A stretch of 64,000 nucleotides of DNA. Source: an uncultured Ruminococcus sp. (GTDB taxonomy: Bacteria > Bacillota > Clostridia > UBA1212). The translations under genes were made by a program, and so were the position numbers. Within the stretch, counting starts at the first letter, position 1. The number at the start of each line of letters is the position of its first letter. Shown in pieces: positions 44,098-52,172 of the stretch. The notes beneath the pieces are model-generated. The model was not told where the DNA came from. It was given only the letters and a program-made list of their open reading frames with translations, and did not search any database. The stretch lies in contig CADAZX010000003.1 of the NCBI GenBank assembly GCA_902792515.1, positions 19,629-83,628 on the forward strand. The letters run 5' to 3'.

Positions 44098-44790
44098 AAT
44101 GAACCTCCCGGCGTTTCCGCCATCTCCTCCGTTTCCCGCGCCCCATCTGCCGGCACGCGTTCGCGTTCGGGCACGCCGTCTCCCGGCACGCCGCCCTTTT
44201 TCGAAAAATCCGATGTTTTGATTATAATCAAAATATATGCCGCTGCGCAAACTGTGTCGATTATCGCCATGAACAAAAACCCCTCACGCAGCGTTATGTA
44301 CGTCCACAGCGTTTCCACCCAAAGCGTCACCGCCTCCGCCACAATATACGCCGCCGGCAAAAATCTCAGCGCCACGCCGTACCACTTCTTTTTTCTCCCG
44401 TACCACAGCACGAACGCCAGCCCCGCGCACACGACCGCGGGAACGAGCCCGTACGCAAGCTCCTGCCACAGCCCCTCGTAAAAAAAACGTCATCGAGTTG
44501 TAGCCCTTCCTGACGATCGCGAGCCGCTTGAAAACGCCGGTCACGTAGAACATGAAATACACGTAAAGCGCCGCGTTTATCGCCGCAACAAAGTTTTTCC
44601 CGCTGAAAAGAACTATGAGCGACGTCGAAAACATCCAGAACCCCAGTGTTCCCGAGCTGAAAAGCGCGAAGTTCCACAGACCTTGCGCCGGAAACCGGCT
44701 GAAAAGCGCGACCAAAAGGCCCGCGACAATCCCGAAGCCGGTCACAAGCAGGTACGATTTCAGGTTGTTTTTGAAAAGAACTTTGTCCAT
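44094..44790 (-). pseudogene. Membrane protein gene interrupted by a frameshift in a T8 run
   Basis: The 5' part (from 44790) encodes MDKVLFKNNLKSYLLVTGFG and three helices, then at the minus-strand run TTTTTTTT (44480-44487) the frame shifts. With one T fewer it reads on without interruption as MTFFYEGLWQELAYGLVP into the second part (CAGLAFVLWYGRKKKWYGV, LWVETLWTYITLREGFLF) ending at 44094, giving about 231 residues and six helices. As written it is broken; a phase-variable run or an assembly error are equally possible. The restored stop overlaps the next start (ATGA), which argues that the intact form is the functional one. Confidence 0.8.
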
Positions 44791-44819
44791 TTTTTCTGTT
44801 CCTTGACGGACGCTTTAAA

Positions 44820-45161
44820 TGACCGTGCCGGTCTGCCGGTCAATCGCCTCCGGCACCTTATTTCCGGACGCCGCAGCTTTGCGTTGGCGATATGAGCGCC
44901 GCAGCTTTATGTTGGCGTCACGAACGATTCTGGGCTTTGCCCAGTCAAGTGAGGGGCGCAACATAAAGTGCGGCTCCGAAGCTGTACGAGTGTACTGCGA
45001 GAGGGGCGTGGAAGCAAAGCAGTCTGCCGGGCAATTGCCTCCGGCACCTTATTTCCGGACGCCGCAGCTTTATGTTGGCGTCACGAACGATTCTGGGCTT
45101 TGCCCAGTCAAGTGAGGGGCGCAACATAAAGTGCGGCCGTAAAGAGCCGTGAATCTGTTTT
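44820..45161. repeat. Mosaic palindromic element, locus 3 left part, tandemly duplicated
   Basis: Contents in order: tail of module B (44830-44869), fragment of module A (44870-44895), full module A (44898-44974), module B with hairpin GTAC-gagt-GTAC (44975-45060), second full module A (45061-45137), then AAAGAGCCGTGAATCTG, the right-end sequence seen at locus 1. The piece from GTCTGCCGG to the A-module start occurs at about 44830 and again at about 45022, showing a tandem duplication of roughly 190 bases. In both A copies the inner hairpin is CTGGGC-TTT-GCCCAG instead of CCGC-GAA-GCGG as at locus 1. Confidence 0.8.
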
Positions 45162-45163
45162 TT

Positions 45164-45338
45164 ATGGAACAGCAAAGTCGTGCGAGATTTTTGCGCGCAC
45201 GGATCCGAAGCTGTACGAGTGTACTGCGAGAGGTCCGTGCTCGCAAAGCGATTTGTCCGACCAATCCGTCGAAGACACCTTATCATTCGTCTTTTTCCGG
45301 ACAAATCGCGTAAAGATCGCGCGAATCTGCTGTTCCAT
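45164..45338. repeat. Mosaic palindromic element, locus 3 right part
   Basis: A complete 175-base element with perfect 11-bp terminal inverted repeats ATGGAACAGCA (45164-45174) and TGCTGTTCCAT (45328-45338) and pairing that continues inward for about 20 more bases. Inside: stem TTTGCG-GCACGGA / TCCGTGC-CGCAAA around the module B hairpin GTAC-gagt-GTAC, and a second stem CGATTTGTC-CG / CGGACAAATCG. Its right 56 bases overlap the 3' end of the polymerase gene. Confidence 0.85.
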
Positions 45339-46842
45339 CTGCGCGGTGGCCTCCCACTTGACGGTTCCTTTCAATGGTCGTCGCCCCCTCCTTCAGGTTC
45401 ATCCCCTTCAGGATCGCGTTCTTCCCGAACTTCCTTTTCAGTTTGATTTCCGCTTCCTGCATCCGCCGCTCCTTTTCGAGCGCCGCCTTTTCGCCCTCGA
45501 TTTTCCGCTCCGTCTCTTCCGCGTCGTCAAAAAGCGTCAGCTCGCGGTCCTCGAACGGCTCCGCGGCGTCCTTTTCGTCGGTAACGTGATTCGCCACAAC
45601 GTACATTCTGCGCACCGTGAGGGCCGGGTCGACGATCCTGTCGTAGAGCTCCGTGACCTTGTCCATAATGATGCGCGTGGAGGACGTGAACATGCCCAGA
45701 TTGATCGAGCCGTGGGCCATTTTCGGCGCTTTCCGGCCGTAGCGGTCCGTTTCGACGCGCCCCGTGTAGTTCCTTGCGCCGGCGAGGTTTTCGACGTCGT
45801 AGCCGACCGTGAGCACCATCTGGTCCGTTACAAGGCCCTTTTCGACAAGGTCGAGCACCAGGAGGTCGGTCATTTCCTGCACGATGAGGCGCCCCTTGTC
45901 GAAGTCGTACGGCTGCGAGAGCACCTGGCCGGAACTCAGACTCGAATTCTCCGGTTTGTAGGCCTTCACGTCGGCGATAGTCGTCGGTTCCCAGCCCCAC
46001 GCGTGGTTGATGAGAAGCTCCGCGTTCACGCCGAACTCCCTGTAAAGCCGCTCCTCGTTTTCAATCGAGCAGCGCGCGACGTCACCGAGCGTGTGGATGT
46101 CCATTTCCGCCAGCCGCCTCGCGATACCGCCGCCTATACGCCAAATATCTGTAATGGGCTTGTGACCCCAGAGCTGCTTTCTGAACGACATCACGTCGAG
46201 TTCGGCAATCCGGACGCCGTCACTGTCGGCGGGAATGTGCTTCGCGACCACGTCCATCGCGACTTTTGCGAGGAACATGTTCGTGCCGATGCCGGCGGTG
46301 GCGGTGATTCCCGTCTCGGCCAGAACGGTCTTGACGAGCCGCATCGTGAATTCGTGCGCGGTCAGCTTGTAGGTTTCGAGGTAGTTCGTCGCGTCGATGA
46401 AGACCTCGTCGACCGAGTAGGCGAAAATGTCCTCAGGCGCCACGAATTTCAGGTAAATCGAGTAGATTTTGCCGCTGACCCGCATGTACTCGGCCATTCT
46501 CGGCGGCGCTTTAATGAAGTCGATCTCGAGCGTGGGGTCTTTCTGCAGCTGCGTGAAGTCGTCGGATTTCCCGGAAAATTCCCTGCCCTTGAGCAGGTAT
46601 TTGCGGCGCTTGTTTGCCTCGTTGACGCCCTGAATTGCCTCGAAAAGGCGCGCCCTTCCCGAAATTCCGAGCGATTTCAGAGAAGGCGAGACAGCGAGGC
46701 AGATAGTCTTCTCGGTGCGGCTCTCGTCCGCAACAACAAGATTCGTTGTGAGCGGATCCCTGCCGCGCGCAACGCACTCCACCGAGGCGTAGAACGACTT
46801 GAGATCGATCGCAATATATATTCTGTTGCCGTCGTCGGTCAT
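45283..46842 (-). CDS. Y-family DNA polymerase (UmuC/DinB type)
   Basis: About 519 residues. Error-prone translesion polymerase: palm motif YIAIDLKSFYASVECV near the start, YSVDEVFIDATNY with the catalytic Asp-Glu, thumb HhH region (WRIGGGIARRLAEMDIHTLGD), then the little-finger domain and the C-terminal GMNLKEGATTIERNRQVGGHRA. Normal family members end about here (GGHRA/GGHKA); the final about 17 residues are encoded by the inserted locus 3 element, which also supplies the stop codon. Start ATG at 46842 gives MTDDGNRIYIAID; an earlier in-frame start is unlikely. YolD partner gene is at 42943. Confidence 0.9.
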   Translation of the reverse strand: MTDDGNRIYIAIDLKSFYASVECVARGRDPLTTNLVVADESRTEKTICLAVSPSLKSLGISGRARLFEAIQGVNEANKRRKYLLKGREFSGKSDDFTQLQKDPTLEIDFIKAPPRMAEYMRVSGKIYSIYLKFVAPEDIFAYSVDEVFIDATNYLETYKLTAHEFTMRLVKTVLAETGITATAGIGTNMFLAKVAMDVVAKHIPADSDGVRIAELDVMSFRKQLWGHKPITDIWRIGGGIARRLAEMDIHTLGDVARCSIENEERLYREFGVNAELLINHAWGWEPTTIADVKAYKPENSSLSSGQVLSQPYDFDKGRLIVQEMTDLLVLDLVEKGLVTDQMVLTVGYDVENLAGARNYTGRVETDRYGRKAPKMAHGSINLGMFTSSTRIIMDKVTELYDRIVDPALTVRRMYVVANHVTDEKDAAEPFEDRELTLFDDAEETERKIEGEKAALEKERRMQEAEIKLKRKFGKNAILKGMNLKEGATTIERNRQVGGHRADGTADSRDLYAICPEKDE

Positions 46843-46950
46843 ACCGCTCACCGCCTCCCACCGCCAGCGCGAAAATGACGCAAAAAGCCCCGAAAAGCCC
46901 ATAAAGCGCCCAAAAAGCGACCAAAAAGCCTCGAATAGTCCCGAAAAGCC

Positions 46951-47469
46951 TCAGAGCCTGATCTCCCACCAGAACCGCTTCTCGTCCTCGTGCGTAAAAA
47001 CAAACCCGCACCGCTTCAAAACGTTCTGCGACTTGAAATTGTCCTTCCGCGTGTCGGCCCGCACCGTCCTTATCCCGAGCGACTTCCCGAACCCCAAAAA
47101 GGCGGTCAGCGCCTCGGTCATGTACCCGTGCCCCGTATACGAAGGATTCATCCCGTAGCCGACCTCTGTCACGCCGTCGCGCGGCACGTACTTGAAATCG
47201 ATCGACCCGATCACGTGGCTGTTCTCCCTGAGCACGATCAGAAACTCCGTGAAAAACAGATAGTTCTCCGGATCGTCCGCAATCTCCCGCTCGAGCTTGC
47301 GCAAAAAGCCCGTAAGAAGGTAGTCGAGCTCCTCGCCCCTGTACACGACCCCGTAAGTCTCCTCAAAAGATGCAAGGTCGTTGTTGAAAAGCGCGAGATT
47401 TTCCTTCGTATAGGGAAAAAGAACCAGCCTGTCCGTCTCGATGCGGTCGGTCATTATTTCAAGGTTCAT
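46951..47469 (-). CDS. GNAT acetyltransferase, RimJ/RimL type
   Basis: 172 residues. Opening IETDRLVLFPYTKENLALF, core VIGSIDFKYV, EVGYGMNPSYTGHGYMTEAL (acetyl-CoA loop) and VRADTRKDNFKSQNVLKRCGF. RimJ/RimL relatives acetylate protein N-termini or small amines. It starts one base after the stop of the 54-codon gene at 47471, so the two are coupled. Confidence 0.88.
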   Translation of the reverse strand: MNLEIMTDRIETDRLVLFPYTKENLALFNNDLASFEETYGVVYRGEELDYLLTGFLRKLEREIADDPENYLFFTEFLIVLRENSHVIGSIDFKYVPRDGVTEVGYGMNPSYTGHGYMTEALTAFLGFGKSLGIRTVRADTRKDNFKSQNVLKRCGFVFTHEDEKRFWWEIRL

Positions 47470-47470
47470 G

Positions 47471-47635
47471 TTACTTTTCGATTCTCTTAAGCTCGACCTT
47501 GATCTCGGGCGTCCCGAATTCCGGGTTGAAAAGGCCCGCTATCTTCTCCTCGTACCACCTGATGATCTCATCGTCCGAAAGCTCGCACTTTTCGCCTTTT
47601 GTCTTGATCGTTACGCTGATAATTTGCTCTTCCAT
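47471..47635 (-). CDS. Small conserved-looking protein, 54 residues
   Basis: ATG at 47635 with AAGGAG eight bases upstream; the product begins MEEQIISVTIKTKGEKCELS and ends EIKVELKRIEK. Composition is acidic-basic amphipathic, with beta-strand pattern (IISVTIKTKG, IKVELKRI) flanking a helix (DDEIIRWYEEKIAGLF). It fills the space between the sugar isomerase-like gene (20 bases upstream) and the acetyltransferase gene (1 base downstream). Strong ribosome site, operon position and full-length use of the space support a real gene; family unknown. Confidence 0.75.
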   Translation of the reverse strand: MEEQIISVTIKTKGEKCELSDDEIIRWYEEKIAGLFNPEFGTPEIKVELKRIEK

Positions 47636-47655
47636 TTTTCTGCTCCTTATAAAGT

Positions 47656-48510
47656 TTAATATGTAATTCTCTCCAGCACGCGGCCGGCTTCATCTTTGTC
47701 CATGACGTTCGTGAACTCGAGCGAAAAGAAACCCTCGTAGCCGGTCTCGTCAAACGCCTCGAAAACTTCCCTGTACGCGATGCTCCCGGTCCCGATCTCC
47801 GCGTCCCTGAAGCACCTGTTTTTTCTCGAAAAATAGTCAAATCCGTCGTTCCGTGCAGCGTCGGTGTACACGTAGTCCTTGAGGTGCGCGTGAAGAATCC
47901 CGCCGCCGAGTTTGCGGATCATCCCTGCCGGTTCGCCGTCGACGAAAAGAATATTCCCGACGTCAGCCACAAAGCCCATTCTCCCGCCTGTCCGCTCCTT
48001 AAGCTCCAAAAGCCTTTCCGCCCCGTTAAAAACGAACCCCTGGTTTTCGGTGACTGTTTTTACGCCTGCGGATCCGGCGAATTCGGCGACCTCAACTACA
48101 GCCGGAACGCAGCGTTCAAACCTCGATCCGATTTCCGCTTCGCTTATCGTGTTGGAGCGAAAATCCTTCGCAATCGTATGGTGCAATAGTCCGATTCCGA
48201 GCGCGGCACAGATTTCAACGTACCTTTTCAGCACCGAAACCGCACCTTCCGGATCCGGCAAAAAATCGATACTGACCGTAAGACAGGGAACTTCCAGTCC
48301 CCTTTTTCGCGCCTCGCCCGCAAGGAACGAAACCGTCTCAATATCGGGAGTTTTCAGCTCACGGCAAAAATTCATCAGCTCGACTCCGCCAACCCCGAAC
48401 TCCGCGGCCGCCCTGATCGTCGTCATCATCGTCGTGTCGCCCGCAAAAGGCGGCGTGTAAAGGCAGATTCTCTTCCTGTCAATGGCTTTCAACGCGCCGC
48501 TATCCTCCAT
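47656..48510 (-). CDS. Sugar phosphate isomerase/epimerase-like TIM-barrel protein
   Basis: 284 residues. AP-endonuclease-2-like barrel: GGVELMNF (strand 2 Glu), PCLTVSIDFLPD, LLHHTIAKDF, VKTVTENQGFVFN (metal Glu), MGFVADVGNILFVDGEP, LHAHLKDYVYTD (metal His-x-His) and FFSLEFTNVMD (last metal Glu). These residues form the usual divalent-metal site of sugar isomerases of this superfamily. Substrate unknown. First gene of a group with the 54-codon gene, the acetyltransferase and perhaps the polymerase. Confidence 0.88.
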   Translation of the reverse strand: MEDSGALKAIDRKRICLYTPPFAGDTTMMTTIRAAAEFGVGGVELMNFCRELKTPDIETVSFLAGEARKRGLEVPCLTVSIDFLPDPEGAVSVLKRYVEICAALGIGLLHHTIAKDFRSNTISEAEIGSRFERCVPAVVEVAEFAGSAGVKTVTENQGFVFNGAERLLELKERTGGRMGFVADVGNILFVDGEPAGMIRKLGGGILHAHLKDYVYTDAARNDGFDYFSRKNRCFRDAEIGTGSIAYREVFEAFDETGYEGFFSLEFTNVMDKDEAGRVLERITY

Positions 48511-48611
48511 TAAAACCCGCCTCCCGAAGTCTTTAACCTTACCCTCTTTTTATAGCAAAAACCGCCTCCTCTGTCAATCGGATTGCCCAGCCTTCGCGCC
48601 ATAAAAAACGG

Positions 48612-48642
48612 CCGCGCCCCCTTCAAACGCGCGACGGGGGCG
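48612..48642 (-). terminator. Terminator after the lipase-like gene
   Basis: Arms CGCGCCCCC and GGGGGCGCG with loop of about 13 bases; on the minus strand followed by GGCCGTTTTTT, about 35 bases past the stop at 48677. Confidence 0.75.
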
Positions 48643-48676
48643 CGACCTTCCGTTTATCATTTTATTTTCCAACGCT

Positions 48677-49489
48677 TCAGAACCCCATTTTCGCCAGCTC
48701 GTCCACCAGCGCTGCGTAGAACGCGTGGACCTTCTCCTTGACTTCCCTGCCGGTCATAAAATCGATAATCTCGGAGTGCGACACCGACCCGTTCAGACAG
48801 TCGCCGCGGTAGATCCCGAAAATCGTCGAGTCGCGCGGCACGAGGCCGTCCGTTTCCGTGTTTTTCTCGAAATAACGGGAAAAATGAAGCGGAATCCGCA
48901 TCACAAAGTCGTTCTTTTCGGCGTCCTGTTTGACCGTCGACGAGAAGCTCTGGCAATAGACGCCGGGAATCGAGACCGCCGCCTCTTCCCCGTAGCCGGT
49001 GCGTTTCAGCTGCTCGCAAACCGTCAGGCAGTCCGGGTGTTTGTCGCCGAAGATCCGGTAATAAAGATTTATGAAAAACGCCAGGAAATCCAGAACGCGT
49101 TCCGGCGAGTTGAGTATTTCGGACGCGATCGGCGACCCCTTGTGCGGCGTGCAGAGCGTCGTCAGCGAAGCCACCTTGTCGCCCATTTCGTAGCGTTCGA
49201 CCATGTAGCGCGAGTCGAGCCCGCCTTTCGAGTGGGCGATAATGTTGACCTGCTCGCTGCCCCGGTCTTCGATCAGCTTCAGAATCTGCGGCCTGAGCAT
49301 TTCCGCGTTGCTCTCCACCGTGCCGAAGGCGTCAGTGTCCGCGACCGTGACGTCGTAGCCGAGCTTCCTGAGCTCTTTGTCGATCTTCCCGAAAGAGCGC
49401 AGAAAAAACGTGTCCCTGATCCCCGCCCCGTGAACGAGAACCACCGGATACTTCGTTTTTATGATCCCGGTTTTAACGTCGCTGTCCAT
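48677..49489 (-). CDS. Lipase-like alpha/beta hydrolase
   Basis: 270 residues. YPVVLVHGAGIRDTF gives the oxyanion HG loop, NIIAHSKGGLDSRYM holds the nucleophile Ser in AHSKG, and later DGLVPRDSTIFG and NGSVSHSEIIDF supply a candidate acid Asp and His. The layout follows the bacterial triacylglycerol lipase family, but with no signal peptide, so a cytoplasmic esterase is likelier. It begins 26 bases after the stop of the zinc-ribbon paralogue upstream. Confidence 0.85.
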   Translation of the reverse strand: MDSDVKTGIIKTKYPVVLVHGAGIRDTFFLRSFGKIDKELRKLGYDVTVADTDAFGTVESNAEMLRPQILKLIEDRGSEQVNIIAHSKGGLDSRYMVERYEMGDKVASLTTLCTPHKGSPIASEILNSPERVLDFLAFFINLYYRIFGDKHPDCLTVCEQLKRTGYGEEAAVSIPGVYCQSFSSTVKQDAEKNDFVMRIPLHFSRYFEKNTETDGLVPRDSTIFGIYRGDCLNGSVSHSEIIDFMTGREVKEKVHAFYAALVDELAKMGF

Positions 49490-49514
49490 AATGAAAACTT
49501 TTTATTCGCTGCCG

Positions 49515-50117
49515 TCAGCGCTTGAACTGCGCCCCGCACTGCTCGCAGAAACGCTCTTCGCCCTTCCTTTTCGAGCCGCACTGCCTGCAGTATTTGTCCT
49601 TAAACCCGTTGCTTTCCCGCTCCGCGTCATCCGATGCCTGATTTATGTAACCCGGATTGAGCGAGTCCAAACCGAGCGCTTTTCTGACGTCCTGATCCGG
49701 GTAATACGGTCTGTCCACTATAACGTTTGAAAAGAAAGCCTTGTTTCTCCGGTCGCAGAAATCGGAATGCTTCTTTTCCGACTCTTCCGTGAGTTTGAAA
49801 TCCGAAACGTTCACGTCCGCCGCGATACCCTCAGAAAAGAAATACGCTTTGAGCGCGTCCGCGAGCTTCTCCTTCATGTTCGAAAACAAGAGTCCGCGCG
49901 GGGCCATCGCCGCAAGCCATTTCTCGACGCCGTCCTTAAGAATCTCTCTGACCCTTCCGGCCGCCGCCTCCGCGTTCGCGAACTTTTCACGGTCGAAGTC
50001 CGTTACCGAAACCGTGCCGTCGGCAAGCGCCTCAAGCGCTCCGCTCTTTATATCGCCGGTGCTCTCCTCGAACGTAACAGGCCCGCACTCTTTCAGACTA
50101 ATTTCCAAATTCTCCAT
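49515..50117 (-). CDS. Zinc-ribbon protein, paralogue of 43426-44097
   Basis: 200 residues. N-terminal domain with SVTDFDREKFANAEAAAGRV and ADVNVSDFKLTEESEKKHSD, a middle part with YYPDQDVRKALGLDSLNPGY, and C-terminal CRQCGSKRKGEERFCEQCG. Architecture and motifs match the 43426 protein. ATG at 50117 lies one base past the stop of the lipoprotein gene (50119), so the two are coupled. Function unknown. Confidence 0.78.
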   Translation of the reverse strand: MENLEISLKECGPVTFEESTGDIKSGALEALADGTVSVTDFDREKFANAEAAAGRVREILKDGVEKWLAAMAPRGLLFSNMKEKLADALKAYFFSEGIAADVNVSDFKLTEESEKKHSDFCDRRNKAFFSNVIVDRPYYPDQDVRKALGLDSLNPGYINQASDDAERESNGFKDKYCRQCGSKRKGEERFCEQCGAQFKR

Positions 50118-50118
50118 C

Positions 50119-50706
50119 TCACGCTCTCCACTCAACGGAAAATTTAACGGTCACGTTGCCTTCGCCCAGCACCTTCAAAAGACCCTCTTTCGTCGCGCCA
50201 TCAATGTGCGCCAGCTTCGTGAACTCCCACGTGTTTTCGCCGTAATATATCGTGATCTGGTCGCCCTGGTACAAAATGACGTCGCCCGGCTCGGTCGTGA
50301 TTCTCCTGTCGTTCCTCGGAAGCAGCCACGGGAGGTCTCCGACCTTCTCAAAACTGCCGTAGTCGTGCATTTGGACAGTAATAGCCCCGATGCTCAGCCT
50401 TTCCGCGAACTCGTGGGCAGAGCCGTTGTCGTCAAACGTCGCGTAAAAAACCGTCCCTCCGGCCTCGATAACGAGCACCGGATGCGGCATCGCCTGTGTA
50501 GGCTCGGGCGTCGTCTCAGGCGTCGCTGCAGGCTCCCCCGTATCAGGCGTTTCGTCCGCCGGCTTCGCCGAAGAACCCGCATCATCCGACTTGTCCGTAC
50601 TGTCCCTCGGCCCTCCGTTGTCATTCCGCACGCACCCGCAAAAAACGAGCCCGCACAAAAACGCTGCCGCCGTAATTATCAAAATCAAAGTCGCAATTTT
50701 TTTCAT
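50119..50706 (-). CDS. Small lipoprotein
   Basis: 195 residues. Lipobox VFCGC (Cys25), an Asp/Ser/Pro/Thr linker (SAKPADETPDTGEPAATPET), then a compact beta domain: HPVLVIEAGGTVFYATFDDNG, IGAITVQMHDYGSF, LPWLLPRNDRRITTEPGDVILYQGDQITIYYGENTWEF in pieces. The latter resembles cyclophilin-like folds of the DUF4065/CYTH sort (GD-I-Y-GD-I-I-YG), which in Clostridia are small secreted proteins of unknown ligand. ATG at 50706 follows GGAGAG. Confidence 0.78.
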   Translation of the reverse strand: MKKIATLILIITAAAFLCGLVFCGCVRNDNGGPRDSTDKSDDAGSSAKPADETPDTGEPAATPETTPEPTQAMPHPVLVIEAGGTVFYATFDDNGSAHEFAERLSIGAITVQMHDYGSFEKVGDLPWLLPRNDRRITTEPGDVILYQGDQITIYYGENTWEFTKLAHIDGATKEGLLKVLGEGNVTVKFSVEWRA

Positions 50707-50858
50707 AACACTCTCCGTAAACACACAATGCGGAATATATCCTGTAATGAAATGATACCGCGGAAACGGCGGAAAGTAAAGGGGTTTTGTAAAGGAGGCG
50801 CCGCTGAGTCACCGTTTTAGAAAGTTGGCAGAAAATCGCCCGGGAACCCGCCTTTTTG

Positions 50859-50887
50859 TTGACACACGCCACGAAGTGCGCTAAAAT
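50859..50887 (+). promoter_or_regulatory. Promoter for the PAP2 phosphatase gene
   Basis: TTGACA (50859-50864) and TAAAAT (50882-50887), spacer 17; leader of about 125 bases. Confidence 0.7.
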
Positions 50888-51017
50888 GCAATCAACAAAA
50901 CAAATTCGGTTAAATCGGTAACCCGGCGGCACAAGGCTGCACCGTGATGCGATTCTCTGCCGTCCGCAAAGACCGTAAACCGGAAAAACATACGCTCATC
51001 CAAGGAGGAACTTTTTT

Positions 51018-52061
51018 ATGGGAGAAGCAGCAGGTTCGATCTTCTTTTTCGAATGGGAAATGCAGCTCATGGAGTGGCTTCAGAGCCACATCGGGAGCAG
51101 CGGCGCCGGTTTTTGGATTCTTTCCAATCTGTCGGCATTCGGCGAGGAGCTTCTGATGGTCGCCATTATGGGCTTTCTGTACTGGGGCCTCAACAAGGAG
51201 TTCGGGAAATACGTCGGGCTCAACGTGCTTGTCGTGAACGTCTGGAATCCGATGATCAAAAACCTTGTGCTCCGCCTGCGGCCGTACTTCGTGCCCGGGT
51301 ACAATATCAAGGCGCTGAGGCCTGTCGACGGCAGCGCGGACGTTATGGACGTCGCGGCGCAGGGGTATTCCTTCCCGAGCGGCCATTCCTCCAACGCGGT
51401 GACCGTGTACGTTTCCCTCGCGGCGCACGAAAAGAAGCGCGGCTGGCTCTGGGCGATTGCCGTCGTACTGCCGCTGCTCGTTGGATTCTCGCGCGTTTTC
51501 GTCGGTGTCCACTACCCCACGGACGTGCTCTGCGGCTTCATTTTGGGTGCGCTTGTCGTGTTCCTGATCCCACTTCTCCGCAAGGCGGTCAAAAACCGCT
51601 GGCTTTTCTACGGCATCCTGCTGCTTACCTCGCTGCCCGGCTTTTTCTTCTGCAAGACAAACGACTACTTCACGTCCTTGGGCATGATGCTCGGATTCAT
51701 GGCAGCTGAGCCGTTCGAGGAGCGCTTCGTCAACTTCAAAAACACAAATAATATCATTCGCTGCGTTCTGCGCACGGTCTTCGGCGGTCTGATCTACTTC
51801 GGGCTGAACACGCTGCTCAAGCTACCCTTCCCCTCCTCGATTCTGGACGCCGGCAACTTCCTCGCGCACCTCATCCGCACACTGCGCTACGCCGTCGTGC
51901 TGTTCACCGTCATCGGCGTCTACCCGATGCTCTTCAAGTATACCGACAAGCTCTGGAACAGGATTTTTAAGCGGAAAGGAACGGAAACGGCTTCGCGGGA
52001 GGAAACAGCCGCCGGTGAAGGAAATTCTGTTTTATCCAATTCAGGCAACAGCCTGTCATGA
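51018..52061 (+). CDS. PAP2 family membrane phosphatase
   Basis: 347 residues with about eight helices. All three PAP2 motifs are present: KNLVLRLRP (K-x6-RP), PSGHSSN, and SRVFVGVHYPTDVLCG (SR-x5-H-x3-D). Such enzymes dephosphorylate undecaprenyl pyrophosphate, phosphatidate or phosphatidylglycerophosphate on the outer face. The C-terminal half adds several helices not seen in minimal PAP2 proteins. AAGGAGG lies before the ATG. The C-terminus runs into an AT-richer patch. Confidence 0.9.
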   Translation: MGEAAGSIFFFEWEMQLMEWLQSHIGSSGAGFWILSNLSAFGEELLMVAIMGFLYWGLNKEFGKYVGLNVLVVNVWNPMIKNLVLRLRPYFVPGYNIKALRPVDGSADVMDVAAQGYSFPSGHSSNAVTVYVSLAAHEKKRGWLWAIAVVLPLLVGFSRVFVGVHYPTDVLCGFILGALVVFLIPLLRKAVKNRWLFYGILLLTSLPGFFFCKTNDYFTSLGMMLGFMAAEPFEERFVNFKNTNNIIRCVLRTVFGGLIYFGLNTLLKLPFPSSILDAGNFLAHLIRTLRYAVVLFTVIGVYPMLFKYTDKLWNRIFKRKGTETASREETAAGEGNSVLSNSGNSLS

Positions 52062-52156
52062 CAGTTCTCCTCCCGGGGGATGCCGCTGTATTTATCTGCA
52101 AGCAGTTTCGCCATCGTTGATTTGCCTGCTTAAGCCGTACCCGTAATAAAACTCAT
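52062..52156 (-). pseudogene. Fragment of a P-loop NTPase with a stop in the Walker A motif
   Basis: From an ATG at 52156 the minus strand reads MSFITGTA, stop, AGKSTMAKLLADKYSGIPRE. Restoring a Gly codon in place of TAA gives GTAGAGKST, a perfect Walker A loop. Both the stop and the lack of the remainder show it is dead. It lies just 3' of the YhcG-like gene at the edge of an AT-richer patch and is probably debris of the same transfer event. Confidence 0.7.
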
Positions 52157-52172
52157 TGCCGAACTTCACTGC

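Noticed and set aside
45253-46878. 541-codon plus-strand frame opposite the polymerase gene
   Set aside because: Antisense to a gene with intact polymerase motifs; no ribosome site and no recognisable domain.
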